Assembly (NCBI GenBank): GCA_946481355.1
Contig: CAMLNH010000111.1
Coordinates: 1-8,337 of the forward strand
DNA from: an uncultured Curvibacter sp.
GTDB lineage: Bacteria > Pseudomonadota > Gammaproteobacteria > Burkholderiales > Burkholderiaceae
DNA length: 8,337 nt
Direction: 5' to 3'
Position numbers and translations under genes: made by a program. This document shows, one piece after another, positions 1-8,163 of the stretch. The first letter of the stretch is position 1. Each line of letters opens with the position of its first letter. The notes beneath the pieces are model-generated. The model did no database searches. It was not told the DNA's origin and worked only from the letters and a program-made list of their open reading frames with translations.

Positions 1-386
1 CCCTGGACCAGACGCAGGGCCAGCAAGGCGCCGGTGGCCCACCAGCCCCATTGCGCGTGCGTGGGCAGCAGGCCGACGAGGAAGGTGGCTACGCCCATGA
101 TGGCGATGGTGGCGATGAAGACCTTGCGCCGGCCGTAGCGGTCGCCGAAGGAGCCGAACAGGGCCGCGCCCAGCGGCCGCACCACCATGCCCATGCCGAA
201 GGTGGCCAGGCTGTAGAGCAGGCCGGCCACGGGGTCGTCGGCCGGGAAGAAGAGCACGGCGAAGTGCACGGCCAGGGTCGCGAAGGTCAGAAAGTCGTAC
301 CACTCGATGAAGGTGCCGAAGCAGGCAGCCAGAGCCACCTTGCGGTAACGGACTTCTTCGGCGGGGCTGGAGGAGGGCTGGTTCAA
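1..386 (-). CDS. MFS transporter, metabolite:H+ symporter (MHS) type, N-terminal part only
   Basis: Inner-membrane secondary transporter that would move a small organic solute with protons; the substrate cannot be told. Only about 128 N-terminal residues are present, and the gene continues past the left edge. After a short polar N-terminus, the first membrane segment (about residues 17-48) contains FIEWYDF, typical of the MHS family (ShiA, ProP and KgtP are relatives). A second segment (about 54-79) is followed by the MFS motif A loop GSFGDRYGRRK (residues 78-88), then a third hydrophobic segment. I place the start at TTG (386-384) because GGAG lies 6 bases upstream on the minus strand (396-393) and no in-frame ATG precedes the conserved region. 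It is divergent from the M20 peptidase gene, so it may import something that enzyme or its neighbour processes, but that is inference. The family call is firm, the start less so. Confidence 0.85.
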   Translation of the reverse strand, partial: MNQPSSSPAEEVRYRKVALAACFGTFIEWYDFLTFATLAVHFAVLFFPADDPVAGLLYSLATFGMGMVVRPLGAALFGSFGDRYGRRKVFIATIAIMGVATFLVGLLPTHAQWGWWATGALLALRLVQ

Positions 387-398
387 GAGGGGCTCCGG

Positions 399-427
399 TT
401 GGGGTCCTGTGGGCAATCGCCTAATAT
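399..427 (+). promoter_or_regulatory. Candidate sigma70-type promoter for the peptidase-hydrolase operon
   Basis: TTGGGG at 399-404 and TAATAT at 422-427 are separated by exactly 17 bases, the optimal spacing for a housekeeping promoter. The -10 element matches TATAAT at four of six positions and the -35 matches at its TTG. Transcription would start near 434, leaving a leader of about 32 bases before the ATG at 466. This is the one AT-rich patch in an otherwise very GC-rich stretch. It is a motif match only. Confidence 0.35.
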
Positions 428-428
428 A
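423..428 (-). promoter_or_regulatory. Candidate -10 element for the divergent MHS transporter gene
   Basis: On the minus strand these bases read TATATT, five of six matching TATAAT, and lie about 37 bases upstream of the TTG start of the transporter. No good -35 is found at the usual distance: the base positions 17 upstream are GC-only, and a TTGCGG (454-449) sits 20 bases away. It overlaps the -10 candidate for the opposite strand, so the two genes may share one AT-rich opening region. Confidence 0.2.
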
Positions 429-465
429 GCGGCGCGGCGACCGCCGCCCCGCAAGGAGCCTGTCC

Positions 466-1941
<1,476 letters not shown>

Positions 1942-1949
1942 GGAACACC

Positions 1950-2792
1950 ATGCAGGAATCCACGCTGACCACCTACGTCGCCTCCGATGGCGACAACCTG
2001 GCCATCCAGGACTGGCCGCTCGATCCCGGCACCCGCCTGCGCGGCGTGGTGCTCATCGTGCACGGCCTGGGCGAGCATGCGGGTCGTTACGATGAACTCG
2101 CGCGGCGTCTCAACGACTGGGGCTTTGCCGTCCGCGGTTATGACCATTATGGCCACGGTGAATCGGGTGGCTTGCGCGGCGGCCTGCCTTCAGACCAGCG
2201 TCTGGTGGAGGACTTGGCCGACGTGTTGGGCAGCACGCGCCGCCGTCTGGACGCTGGCACACCGCTGATCGTGCTGGGCCACAGCATGGGCGGGCTCGTG
2301 GCCGCGCATCTGGTGACGCGCCAGCTCGGACGTGTCGATGGCCTGGTGCTGTCCTCGCCGGCGCTCGATCCGGGGCTCAACGCGGTGCAGAAACTCCTGC
2401 TGGCGGTGCTGCCCGCCGTGGCCCCCAATCTGCGCGTGGGCAACGGGCTCGACCCGAAGTGGATTTCACACGACCCGCAGGTGGTCCGCGCCTACCAGCA
2501 GGACAAGCTCATCCACGACCGCATCTCCGGCCGGCTTGCGCGTTACATCGCCGACACCGGGCCGCAGGTGCTGGCGGCCGCACCGCGCTGGGAAGTCCCC
2601 ACGCTGCTGATGTACGCAGGCCAGGACAAGCTGGTCAGCTCGCGCGGCAGCGCGGCCTTTGCCCAGGCCGCGCCGGCACGTGTCGTTGAAGCGCACTGCT
2701 ACACCGAGCTCTACCACGAGATCTTCAACGAACTCGAGCGCGAACCCGTCTACGCAAAGCTGCAGGCCTGGCTGGACCGCTGGTTCGCCTGA
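1950..2792 (+). CDS. Alpha/beta hydrolase, monoacylglycerol lipase / lysophospholipase-like
   Basis: A 280-residue serine hydrolase of the Hydrolase_4 group (PldB/monoglyceride lipase relatives), likely to cleave a monoacylglycerol, lysophospholipid or similar ester in the cytoplasm. The oxyanion-hole motif HGLGEH is at residues 38-43, the nucleophile elbow GHSMGG gives S112, and the acid and base of the triad are D226 (AGQDKLVS) and H256 (LYHEIFN). All three catalytic residues are present and correctly ordered, with a cap region between about 135 and 205. I start it at the ATG at 1950, preceded by GAGGAA at 1940-1945 with good spacing; a TTG at 1938 is in frame but overlaps the upstream stop and has no such site. 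No signal peptide is seen. It follows the M20 gene by 8 bases and is probably co-translated with it. Substrate is not determinable. Confidence 0.9.
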   Translation: MQESTLTTYVASDGDNLAIQDWPLDPGTRLRGVVLIVHGLGEHAGRYDELARRLNDWGFAVRGYDHYGHGESGGLRGGLPSDQRLVEDLADVLGSTRRRLDAGTPLIVLGHSMGGLVAAHLVTRQLGRVDGLVLSSPALDPGLNAVQKLLLAVLPAVAPNLRVGNGLDPKWISHDPQVVRAYQQDKLIHDRISGRLARYIADTGPQVLAAAPRWEVPTLLMYAGQDKLVSSRGSAAFAQAAPARVVEAHCYTELYHEIFNELEREPVYAKLQAWLDRWFA

Positions 2793-2798
2793 ACGGCT

Positions 2799-3971
2799 TC
2801 AGGCCGGGCGCGCGGCCCGGCGGCGCAAGGCCAGCCAGAGCAGGGCCAGGCCGGTCAGTGCCACCGGCAGCAGCGAGCCGACGTTGAGCCACCACCAGCC
2901 CTGGGTGGTGACCAGCGCGCCCGAGGCGAAGGAGGTCAGCGCCATCACGGCAAACACCACGAAATTGATGGCCGCCTGGGCCCGGTCCTTCTCCTCCGGC
3001 CGATAGGCCTGCAGGGCCAGCGTGGTGCTGCCCGTGAAGAGGAAGTTCCAGCCCACGCCGAGCAGGAACAGTGCGATCAGGAACTGGTGCAGGTCCACCC
3101 CGCTCAGGGCGACAGCAATGCAGAGGAAGTTGAGCAGCACGCCCACACCCATGATGGCCAGCGTGCCGTAGCGCTTGATCAGATGGCCGGTGAAGAAACC
3201 GGGTGCGAACATGCCGATCACATGCCATTCCAGCACCAGGGCCGCGTCATCGAAGGGGAAGCCGCAGACCTGCATGGCCAACGGGGTGGCGGCCATCAGC
3301 AGGTTCATGACGCCGAAGCCCAGCGAGGCGCCGACAGCCGCGACGAAGAACAGGGGCTGGCGGGCGATCTCCCAGATCGGGCGGCCGACGGACGCGCCGG
3401 CCGCCGGCCTGGGCACGGGCGGGAAGGTCACGAAGGTCATGAGCAGCATGCCCAGCAGGGCCACGATGGCCAGGGCCAGGTAGGCGCCGGCAAAGGGCAC
3501 GCTGAGCAGGTTGCGGGTGTACACGGCCAGATTCGGCCCGGCGATGGCGCCGATGAGTCCGCCCGCCAGTACCAGGGAGACGGCTTTCTCGCGGTAGGTG
3601 GGCACGACAAGCTCGGCGGCGGCGAAGCGGTAGAGCTGGCCGTTGGCGCTGTAGTAGCCCGCGATGACGGTGGCCGTGATCAGCAACCAGAAATCGCGAC
3701 TCCAGGCCGCATAGGCGCACAGCAGGGCCGAGCCCAGTGCGACGAGCAGACCGATCTGGAACGAGGCCTGTCGGCCCCAGCGCGACTGGCTGCGTGCCAC
3801 CAGACCCGTGCTCAGCGCGCCACCAACCACATAGCCCATGACCGGCAGCGTGGCCATCCAGCCCTTGGGCGCGAGCGCCAGGCCGACCAGGCCGTTGATC
3901 GCGATGAACACGATGTTGTTGGTGAAGAACAGGCCCTGGCAGACGGCCAGCAGTGCGAGGCGATGGTTCAT
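2799..3971 (-). CDS. MFS transporter of unknown substrate
   Basis: A 390-residue polytopic inner-membrane protein with about 12 hydrophobic segments, the size of a minimal MFS carrier. Family marks are a degenerate motif A loop RSQSRWGRQ (about residues 60-68), a motif C-like GAIAGPNLA (141-149), a central hydrophilic loop (about 183-202), and a conserved-looking GWNFLFTG followed by YRPEEKDRAQAAINF in the C-terminal half. The usual acidic residue of motif A is absent. The ATG (3971-3969) has no strong ribosome site and lies 10 bases after the rsmE stop, so translation is probably coupled. It is the last gene of the amgK-rsmE-MFS set and converges on the hydrolase gene. It resembles a widespread proteobacterial MFS group whose substrates are mostly unassigned, and I do not assign one. 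Its place after a cell-wall sugar kinase is suggestive but not evidence of a sugar substrate. Confidence 0.85.
   Translation of the reverse strand: MNHRLALLAVCQGLFFTNNIVFIAINGLVGLALAPKGWMATLPVMGYVVGGALSTGLVARSQSRWGRQASFQIGLLVALGSALLCAYAAWSRDFWLLITATVIAGYYSANGQLYRFAAAELVVPTYREKAVSLVLAGGLIGAIAGPNLAVYTRNLLSVPFAGAYLALAIVALLGMLLMTFVTFPPVPRPAAGASVGRPIWEIARQPLFFVAAVGASLGFGVMNLLMAATPLAMQVCGFPFDDAALVLEWHVIGMFAPGFFTGHLIKRYGTLAIMGVGVLLNFLCIAVALSGVDLHQFLIALFLLGVGWNFLFTGSTTLALQAYRPEEKDRAQAAINFVVFAVMALTSFASGALVTTQGWWWLNVGSLLPVALTGLALLWLALRRRAARPA
2803..2821. terminator. GC-rich hairpin at a convergent gene junction, possible terminator
   Basis: A perfect 7-bp stem (GCCGGGC pairing with GCCCGGC) closes a 5-base loop, just after the hydrolase stop and over the last codons of the convergent MFS gene. 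The location suits a bidirectional terminator for two operons that meet with only 6 bases between stop codons. There is no T-run on either side, so it is not a classical intrinsic terminator, and a stem this GC-rich could arise by chance here. Confidence 0.3.
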
Positions 3972-3981
3972 GGTGGACGTT

Positions 3982-4695
3982 TCAGAGGGTGAGCGTCGCG
4001 AGGGCGGCCAGGGGCGCGGTCTCGGCGCGCAGGGTGCGCGAGCCCAGGCTCACGGGAACGAAGCCCGCTGCGCGCGCGGCCTGCTCCTCCGCTGGGCTGA
4101 GTCCGCCCTCGGGGCCCGACAGGAAGAGGACGGGGCCATCATCAAGCCGGTCGCGTTGCTGCGCCAGCGGCACGCTGTCGGTTGCCAGCGAGAGCAGCAG
4201 ACGCTGGCGTGGCAGTGCGCTGCCCAGCCAGGCGGGCAGGGTCTGCAGGGCCGGCAGGGGGGGCACGCGGTTGCGGCCGCACTGTTCACAGGCTGCGACG
4301 GCAATGGCCTGCCAGTGCTGGCGCTTCTTCTCGGCGCGTTCGCCGCTCAGGCGCAGCACGCTGCGCTCGGTCAGCAGGGGCTGCAGGCTGGCCGCGCCCA
4401 GTTCCGAGGCCTTTTCGACCAGCCAGTCCATGCGCTCGTTGGCCGGCACGCCCAGAGCCAGGTGCACGGCGCGCGATGCTTCGCGTTCGACGACCGTGTG
4501 CGAGACGATCCGTGCCTCCACCTCGCTACGGCCCATGCGCGTGACCGTGGCCTCGCACTCGCCGCCCTCGCCGTTGAAGAGCGTGATCGTGTCGCCGGGC
4601 TGCAAGCGCAGCACCTGCACGTGGCGTGCGGCGCCCGCGGGCAGCGAGATCGTGCTGCTCACGGACAGGGAGACGGGGCAGTGAAAGCGCGGCAT
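3982..4695 (-). CDS. rsmE: 16S rRNA (uracil(1498)-N3)-methyltransferase RsmE
   Basis: Methylates N3 of U1498 in helix 44 of 16S rRNA using S-adenosylmethionine, acting on the assembled 30S subunit. The 237-residue product has an N-terminal PUA-like RNA-binding domain (about 1-70) and a SPOUT trefoil-knot methyltransferase domain (about 74-237). Diagnostic motifs are MDWLVEKASELG (89-100), the SAM-binding loop SGPEGGLS (193-200) and the knot motif SLGSRTLRAETAP (216-228). I choose ATG at 4695-4693 because the protein then begins MPRFHCP, as expected for the family, although the frame is open further upstream into amgK. The start lies 5 bases after the amgK stop with no clear ribosome site, which suggests translational coupling. 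It ends 10 bases before the MFS gene. The length is slightly short but complete for the family. Confidence 0.93.
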   Translation of the reverse strand: MPRFHCPVSLSVSSTISLPAGAARHVQVLRLQPGDTITLFNGEGGECEATVTRMGRSEVEARIVSHTVVEREASRAVHLALGVPANERMDWLVEKASELGAASLQPLLTERSVLRLSGERAEKKRQHWQAIAVAACEQCGRNRVPPLPALQTLPAWLGSALPRQRLLLSLATDSVPLAQQRDRLDDGPVLFLSGPEGGLSPAEEQAARAAGFVPVSLGSRTLRAETAPLAALATLTL

Positions 4696-4700
4696 CGCGT

Positions 4701-5771
4701 TCAGACGCGCCCGTAGGCGTAGCCGCTGACCTCGCTGATGCCCTCGACCTCGTCGACCAGACGCAACAAGGGCTTGAGTTCGATGTAGCGCGCGCAGGTG
4801 GCGCGGATGTAAGCGATGAAGCGCGGCGCATCGGCCAGGTACTGCGGCTTGCCGTCGCGCAGCGTGAGCCGCGCGAAGATGCCCGCGACTTTCAGGTGAC
4901 GCTGCAGGCCCATCCACTCGACGCCTTTGTAGAACTCGCCGAAATCCTCGCCCACGGGCAGGCCGGCCTTGCGGGCCTGTTGCCAGTAGCGGATGGTGAC
5001 GTCGAGCACGAAGTCCTCCTCCCAGGAGAGGAAGGCGTCGCGCATCAGGCTGGCGATGTCATAGGTGATGGGGCCATGGACGGCGTCCTGGAAGTCCAGC
5101 ACGCCCAGGCGTGTTTCGGTGGCGTCACCCGGCATCATCAGGTTGCGCGGCATGAAGTCGCGGTGCACGTAGACCGCGGGCCAGGCCAGGTTGCGTTCGA
5201 TGATGAGGTCGAACATCCGGTCCAGGGTCTCGCGCAGCTGGCCTTCGACGGCCACACCGCGGTGGCGGGCCAGGTACCACTCGGGGAAGAGTTCGAGTTC
5301 GCGTCGCAGCAGCGACGTGTCGTAGGGGGGCAGCACATCCGGACGAGAGGCCTGCTGCCAGGTCACGAGTGCGTCCACGGCCCGCAGGTAGAGCGGCAGG
5401 TTGGCCGCCGTCTGGTCCTGGTCGATCGCCTGCATCATGGTCTGGCCACCCAGGTCGGACAGCAGCATGAAGCCCCGGGCCTCGTCCCAGTCCAGCACCT
5501 GTGGCACATGCAGTCCGGCCTGGGCCATCAGTGCCGCGACCTGTACGAAGGGGCGGCAGTTCTCCTTGTCCGGCGGTGCGTCCATGATGATGCGGGAGCC
5601 GTGAGCCGCATCGATACGGAAGTAGCGGCGAAAGCTGGCATCAGCCGAGGCCGGGCGAAGGGTCTGGGGGTGCAGCTGCTGGCTTGCCGACAGCGCGTCC
5701 AGCCAGTGCTGGAAAGCGGCGGCCCGCTCGGGGCTGGCCCAGGTGATGGGGCTGGATGAAGGGGCGCTCAT
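4701..5771 (-). CDS. amgK: N-acetylmuramate/N-acetylglucosamine anomeric kinase (AmgK-like phosphotransferase)
   Basis: A 356-residue cytosolic kinase of the aminoglycoside-phosphotransferase (APH) fold. AmgK phosphorylates the anomeric carbon of MurNAc or GlcNAc, allowing MurU to make UDP-MurNAc directly in the cell-wall recycling bypass known from Pseudomonas. Visible marks are ASFRRYFR (45-52, the conserved nucleotide-side motif of this group), the catalytic loop YVHRDFMPRNLM with H203, D205 and N210, and the metal-binding VLDFQDA with D226 and D229, followed by GPITYDIASL. The ATG at 5771-5769 directly abuts and overlaps the divergent lptD start. The family call is strong. The specific amgK name rests on similarity in character and on its place next to lptD, where amgK lies in pseudomonads. 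murU, its usual partner, is not downstream; rsmE is. An unrelated small-molecule kinase with the same fold remains possible. Confidence 0.82.
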   Translation of the reverse strand: MSAPSSSPITWASPERAAAFQHWLDALSASQQLHPQTLRPASADASFRRYFRIDAAHGSRIIMDAPPDKENCRPFVQVAALMAQAGLHVPQVLDWDEARGFMLLSDLGGQTMMQAIDQDQTAANLPLYLRAVDALVTWQQASRPDVLPPYDTSLLRRELELFPEWYLARHRGVAVEGQLRETLDRMFDLIIERNLAWPAVYVHRDFMPRNLMMPGDATETRLGVLDFQDAVHGPITYDIASLMRDAFLSWEEDFVLDVTIRYWQQARKAGLPVGEDFGEFYKGVEWMGLQRHLKVAGIFARLTLRDGKPQYLADAPRFIAYIRATCARYIELKPLLRLVDEVEGISEVSGYAYGRV

Positions 5772-5782
5772 GGATAATCCAT
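5770..5782. promoter_or_regulatory. 13-bp palindrome spanning the overlapping start codons of amgK and lptD
   Basis: The bases ATGGATAATCCAT form a perfect inverted repeat of 6-bp arms around a central A. They begin with the lptD start codon and lie just upstream of the amgK start on the other strand. Both ATGs share the CATG at 5769-5772. On the minus strand TAGAAT (5786-5781) resembles a -10 box with five of six matches, but it would leave a leader of only a few bases and has no good -35. The palindrome could be an operator for one or both genes, or a coincidence of coding sequence. Confidence 0.25.
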
Positions 5783-8160
5783 TCTACAAACCCCGTCTGT
5801 CCGGACCGCCCGCCTTGCCCCGTCTTTTTCGTCCTGTCCTGAATCCGCTGGCCCTGCTGGCCTGCGCACTGTGGCACAGTTCCTTGGCGCAGGCGCAAGA
5901 TGCCGGCCCCGAGCCGTTGCGGCTGCGCATCAGCCCGCTGCTGGCCGAGTCTCTGAGTCTGCAGCAGCGCATGGCCTCTCCGACCTTCGTCTACGGCGAG
6001 CGCCTGTCGGCCGAGAGCGACACGGAGATCGTGCTCGAAGGCGGGGTGGAGTTCAGGCGTGCCGATCTGGTGATCCGGGCGGATCGCCTGGAATACGACC
6101 AGGCGCGAGATCTGGCGCGCGCGCGCGGTGATGTGCGCGTGAACCAGGCGGGCAATGTCTTCGAGGGCCCGGCCCTGGACCTGCGCATCGATGCTTTCGA
6201 GGGCTTTTTCGACCAGGCCCGCTTCCGACTGCTCTCCAACGACGCCCATGGCGAGGCCGAGCGCATCGATTTCCTCGACGACAAGCGCGCCGTGGTCCGC
6301 AATGCCACCTTCACGACCTGCCAGCGCGAACCCGGCCCCGACTGGATGCCGGCCTGGCTGCTGCGCGCGGCCACGCTGCGGCTGGACAGCGAGGAGGAGA
6401 CGGCCGAGGCCGAGGATGTGACCGTACGCTTCCAGGACGTGCCGGTGCTGGGTCTGTCGTCGATGACCTTCCCGCTGACCGAGAAGCGCAAGTCGGGTTT
6501 TCTTTCTCCGACCTTCGGTGCCGACAGCGTCAGCGGTACGGAAATCACCACGCCCTACTACTGGAACATCGCGCCCAACCGCGACGCCACCTTCTACCCC
6601 ACGGTGATGAGCCAGCGTGGCATCAACTACGGGGCGCAGTTCCGCTACCTCGAGGCGGGATACTCGGGCCAGTTGCGCGCTGACTACATGCCGGCAGACA
6701 AGCTGCGTGACCGCGACCGCTGGGGCCGGTCGTTCCAGCATATGGGCGCCATCTCGGACCCGTCCTACGGCGGCCTGGGCCTCAACCTCAACCTCAATCG
6801 CGTCAGCGACGACAACTACTGGCGCGATTTTCCGCGTGCCACGTCCTCGCTGACCCAGCGTCTGCTGGCCAATGATGTGGGCCTGAACTGGAGTCGCGGG
6901 CCGTATTCAGCCACCCTGCGCACCTTGCAGTGGCAGACCCTGCAGGACCCACTGGCGCCCATCGTGCCGCCTTACGACCGGCTGCCGCAGATCGTGGTGC
7001 GCTACACCCAGCCCTATGCCGCTGGTTTCGACGTGGGGCTGGAGGCCGACTACACCGACTTCCAGGCCAGCTCTGTACTGACCGGGCAGCCGAATGCGCA
7101 GCGCAGCGTGGTGAAAGGCCAGTTGAGCTATCCCCTGCTGGGTTCCGCCGGTTTCATCATCCCCCGCATGTCGATCCACTCGGCCAACTACAACTTCGAC
7201 GCCGCACTGTCCAGTGGCCAGCGCCAGGTCGGGCGCACCGTGCCGACCTACAGCCTGGACACCGGCCTGGTCTTCGAGCGCGACACCAGCTATTTCGGCA
7301 GCGGTTTTCGCCAGACTCTGGAGCCGCGGCTGTTCTATGTCTACACACCTTATGTTGACCAGAACTACCTGCCCAACTATGACTCGGGCGCTCTGGACTT
7401 CAACTTTGCAAGCATCTACAGCGAGAACGCCTTCGTCGGCAACGACCGCATTGCCGACAACAATCTGTTGACCGGGGGGCTGTCCACGCGGCTGCTGGAT
7501 TCCGAGACCGGCGTCGAGATCCTGCGCCTGGGTATTGCTCAGCGCCTGCGTTTCGAGGATCAGCGCGTTACCCTGCCCGGAGGCACAGCTTCGCCGAAGG
7601 GCGTGAGCGACATTCTGCTGGGCGCGGGCCTGACCATCGATCCGCGCTGGCATCTGGACAGCACGGTGCAGTACAACCAGAAGACCGGAGAGTCCGAGCG
7701 CTCCACGGTCAGCATGCGTTACAACCCCAGCAACTACCGTGTGGTCAATGTGGCCTACCGCTACCAGCGTGACCTCAGCGAACTCGTTGACATTGGCTGG
7801 CAGTGGCCCCTCAACGACCTCTGGGGCGACAAGGGGCAGGATCTGGGCCGCGGCCAGGGTCAGGGCCCCGGCCGCTGGTACAGCGTCGGGCGCCTGAACT
7901 ACAGCATGCAGGACGACAAGCTGGTCGACTCCATCATCGGCTTCGAATACGATGCGGGATGCTGGCTGGGCCGCGTTGTGCTCGAACGGCTGCAGACCGG
8001 CCTGATCACGAGCACCCGCCGCATCATGTTCCAGCTGGAGCTGGTGGGCTTCTCGCGCGTTGGCATTGACCCGCTGCAGTCGCTGCAAAAGAATATCCCG
8101 CGTTACCAGTTCCTGCGCGAGCAGGTGACGGCACCGAGCCGTTTCAGCAACTACGATTGA
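5770..8160 (+). CDS. lptD: LPS-assembly protein LptD (outer-membrane LPS translocon)
   Basis: Outer-membrane beta-barrel that, with lipoprotein LptE as plug, inserts lipopolysaccharide into the outer leaflet at the end of the Lpt bridge. The 796-residue product has a Sec signal peptide (hydrophobic core about residues 25-36, likely cleavage after SLAQA), a periplasmic LptA/OstA-like beta-jellyroll domain (about 72-220) that accepts LPS, and a large barrel rich in alternating aromatic/polar strands. Family marks include TFTTCQRE, FPLTEKRKSGFLSPTFG, YYWNIAPNRDAT and LEPRLFYVY. The mature protein has only two cysteines, C184 and C731, fitting the C173-C725 disulfide of the E. coli protein. A Gly/Gln-rich insertion occupies about 686-702. 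I start at ATG 5770, since AAGGGG (5759-5764) lies 5 bases before it; in-frame GTG 5743 and ATG 5746 have weaker sites. surA follows after 3 bases. Confidence 0.96.
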   Translation: MDNPFYKPRLSGPPALPRLFRPVLNPLALLACALWHSSLAQAQDAGPEPLRLRISPLLAESLSLQQRMASPTFVYGERLSAESDTEIVLEGGVEFRRADLVIRADRLEYDQARDLARARGDVRVNQAGNVFEGPALDLRIDAFEGFFDQARFRLLSNDAHGEAERIDFLDDKRAVVRNATFTTCQREPGPDWMPAWLLRAATLRLDSEEETAEAEDVTVRFQDVPVLGLSSMTFPLTEKRKSGFLSPTFGADSVSGTEITTPYYWNIAPNRDATFYPTVMSQRGINYGAQFRYLEAGYSGQLRADYMPADKLRDRDRWGRSFQHMGAISDPSYGGLGLNLNLNRVSDDNYWRDFPRATSSLTQRLLANDVGLNWSRGPYSATLRTLQWQTLQDPLAPIVPPYDRLPQIVVRYTQPYAAGFDVGLEADYTDFQASSVLTGQPNAQRSVVKGQLSYPLLGSAGFIIPRMSIHSANYNFDAALSSGQRQVGRTVPTYSLDTGLVFERDTSYFGSGFRQTLEPRLFYVYTPYVDQNYLPNYDSGALDFNFASIYSENAFVGNDRIADNNLLTGGLSTRLLDSETGVEILRLGIAQRLRFEDQRVTLPGGTASPKGVSDILLGAGLTIDPRWHLDSTVQYNQKTGESERSTVSMRYNPSNYRVVNVAYRYQRDLSELVDIGWQWPLNDLWGDKGQDLGRGQGQGPGRWYSVGRLNYSMQDDKLVDSIIGFEYDAGCWLGRVVLERLQTGLITSTRRIMFQLELVGFSRVGIDPLQSLQKNIPRYQFLREQVTAPSRFSNYD

Positions 8161-8163
8161 TCC

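Noticed and set aside
3087..3992. A 301-codon plus-strand open frame opposite the MFS gene
   Set aside because: The product is dominated by Gly, His, Gln, Asp and Glu, typical of the complement of a membrane protein gene; the minus-strand reading gives a proper 12-segment transporter.
4696..4917. N-terminal extension of RsmE to an upstream start, giving 311 residues
   Set aside because: The extension overlaps the C-terminal end of amgK, is Arg/Ala/His-rich with no domain, and RsmE proteins normally begin at the MPRF-type start found at 4695.
5618..5645. Possible sigmaE-like promoter for lptD: GGAAGTA, 16 bases, TCAGC
   Set aside because: lptD is under sigmaE control in E. coli and the spacing is right, but the match is partial and these bases encode the conserved ASFRRYFR motif of amgK on the other strand, so the kinase alone explains them.
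4626..5759. A 377-codon plus-strand open frame opposite amgK
   Set aside because: It is the complement of a well-supported kinase gene, and the product is a low-complexity mix of Gly, His, Val and Gln with no known motif.
6907..8088. A 393-codon open frame antisense to lptD, and another of 366 codons at 5641-6741
   Set aside because: Both lie opposite a clear lptD gene in GC-rich DNA, where antisense frames stay open by codon bias. The products are rich in His, Gln, Gly and Arg, with no recognisable domain and no ribosome site.
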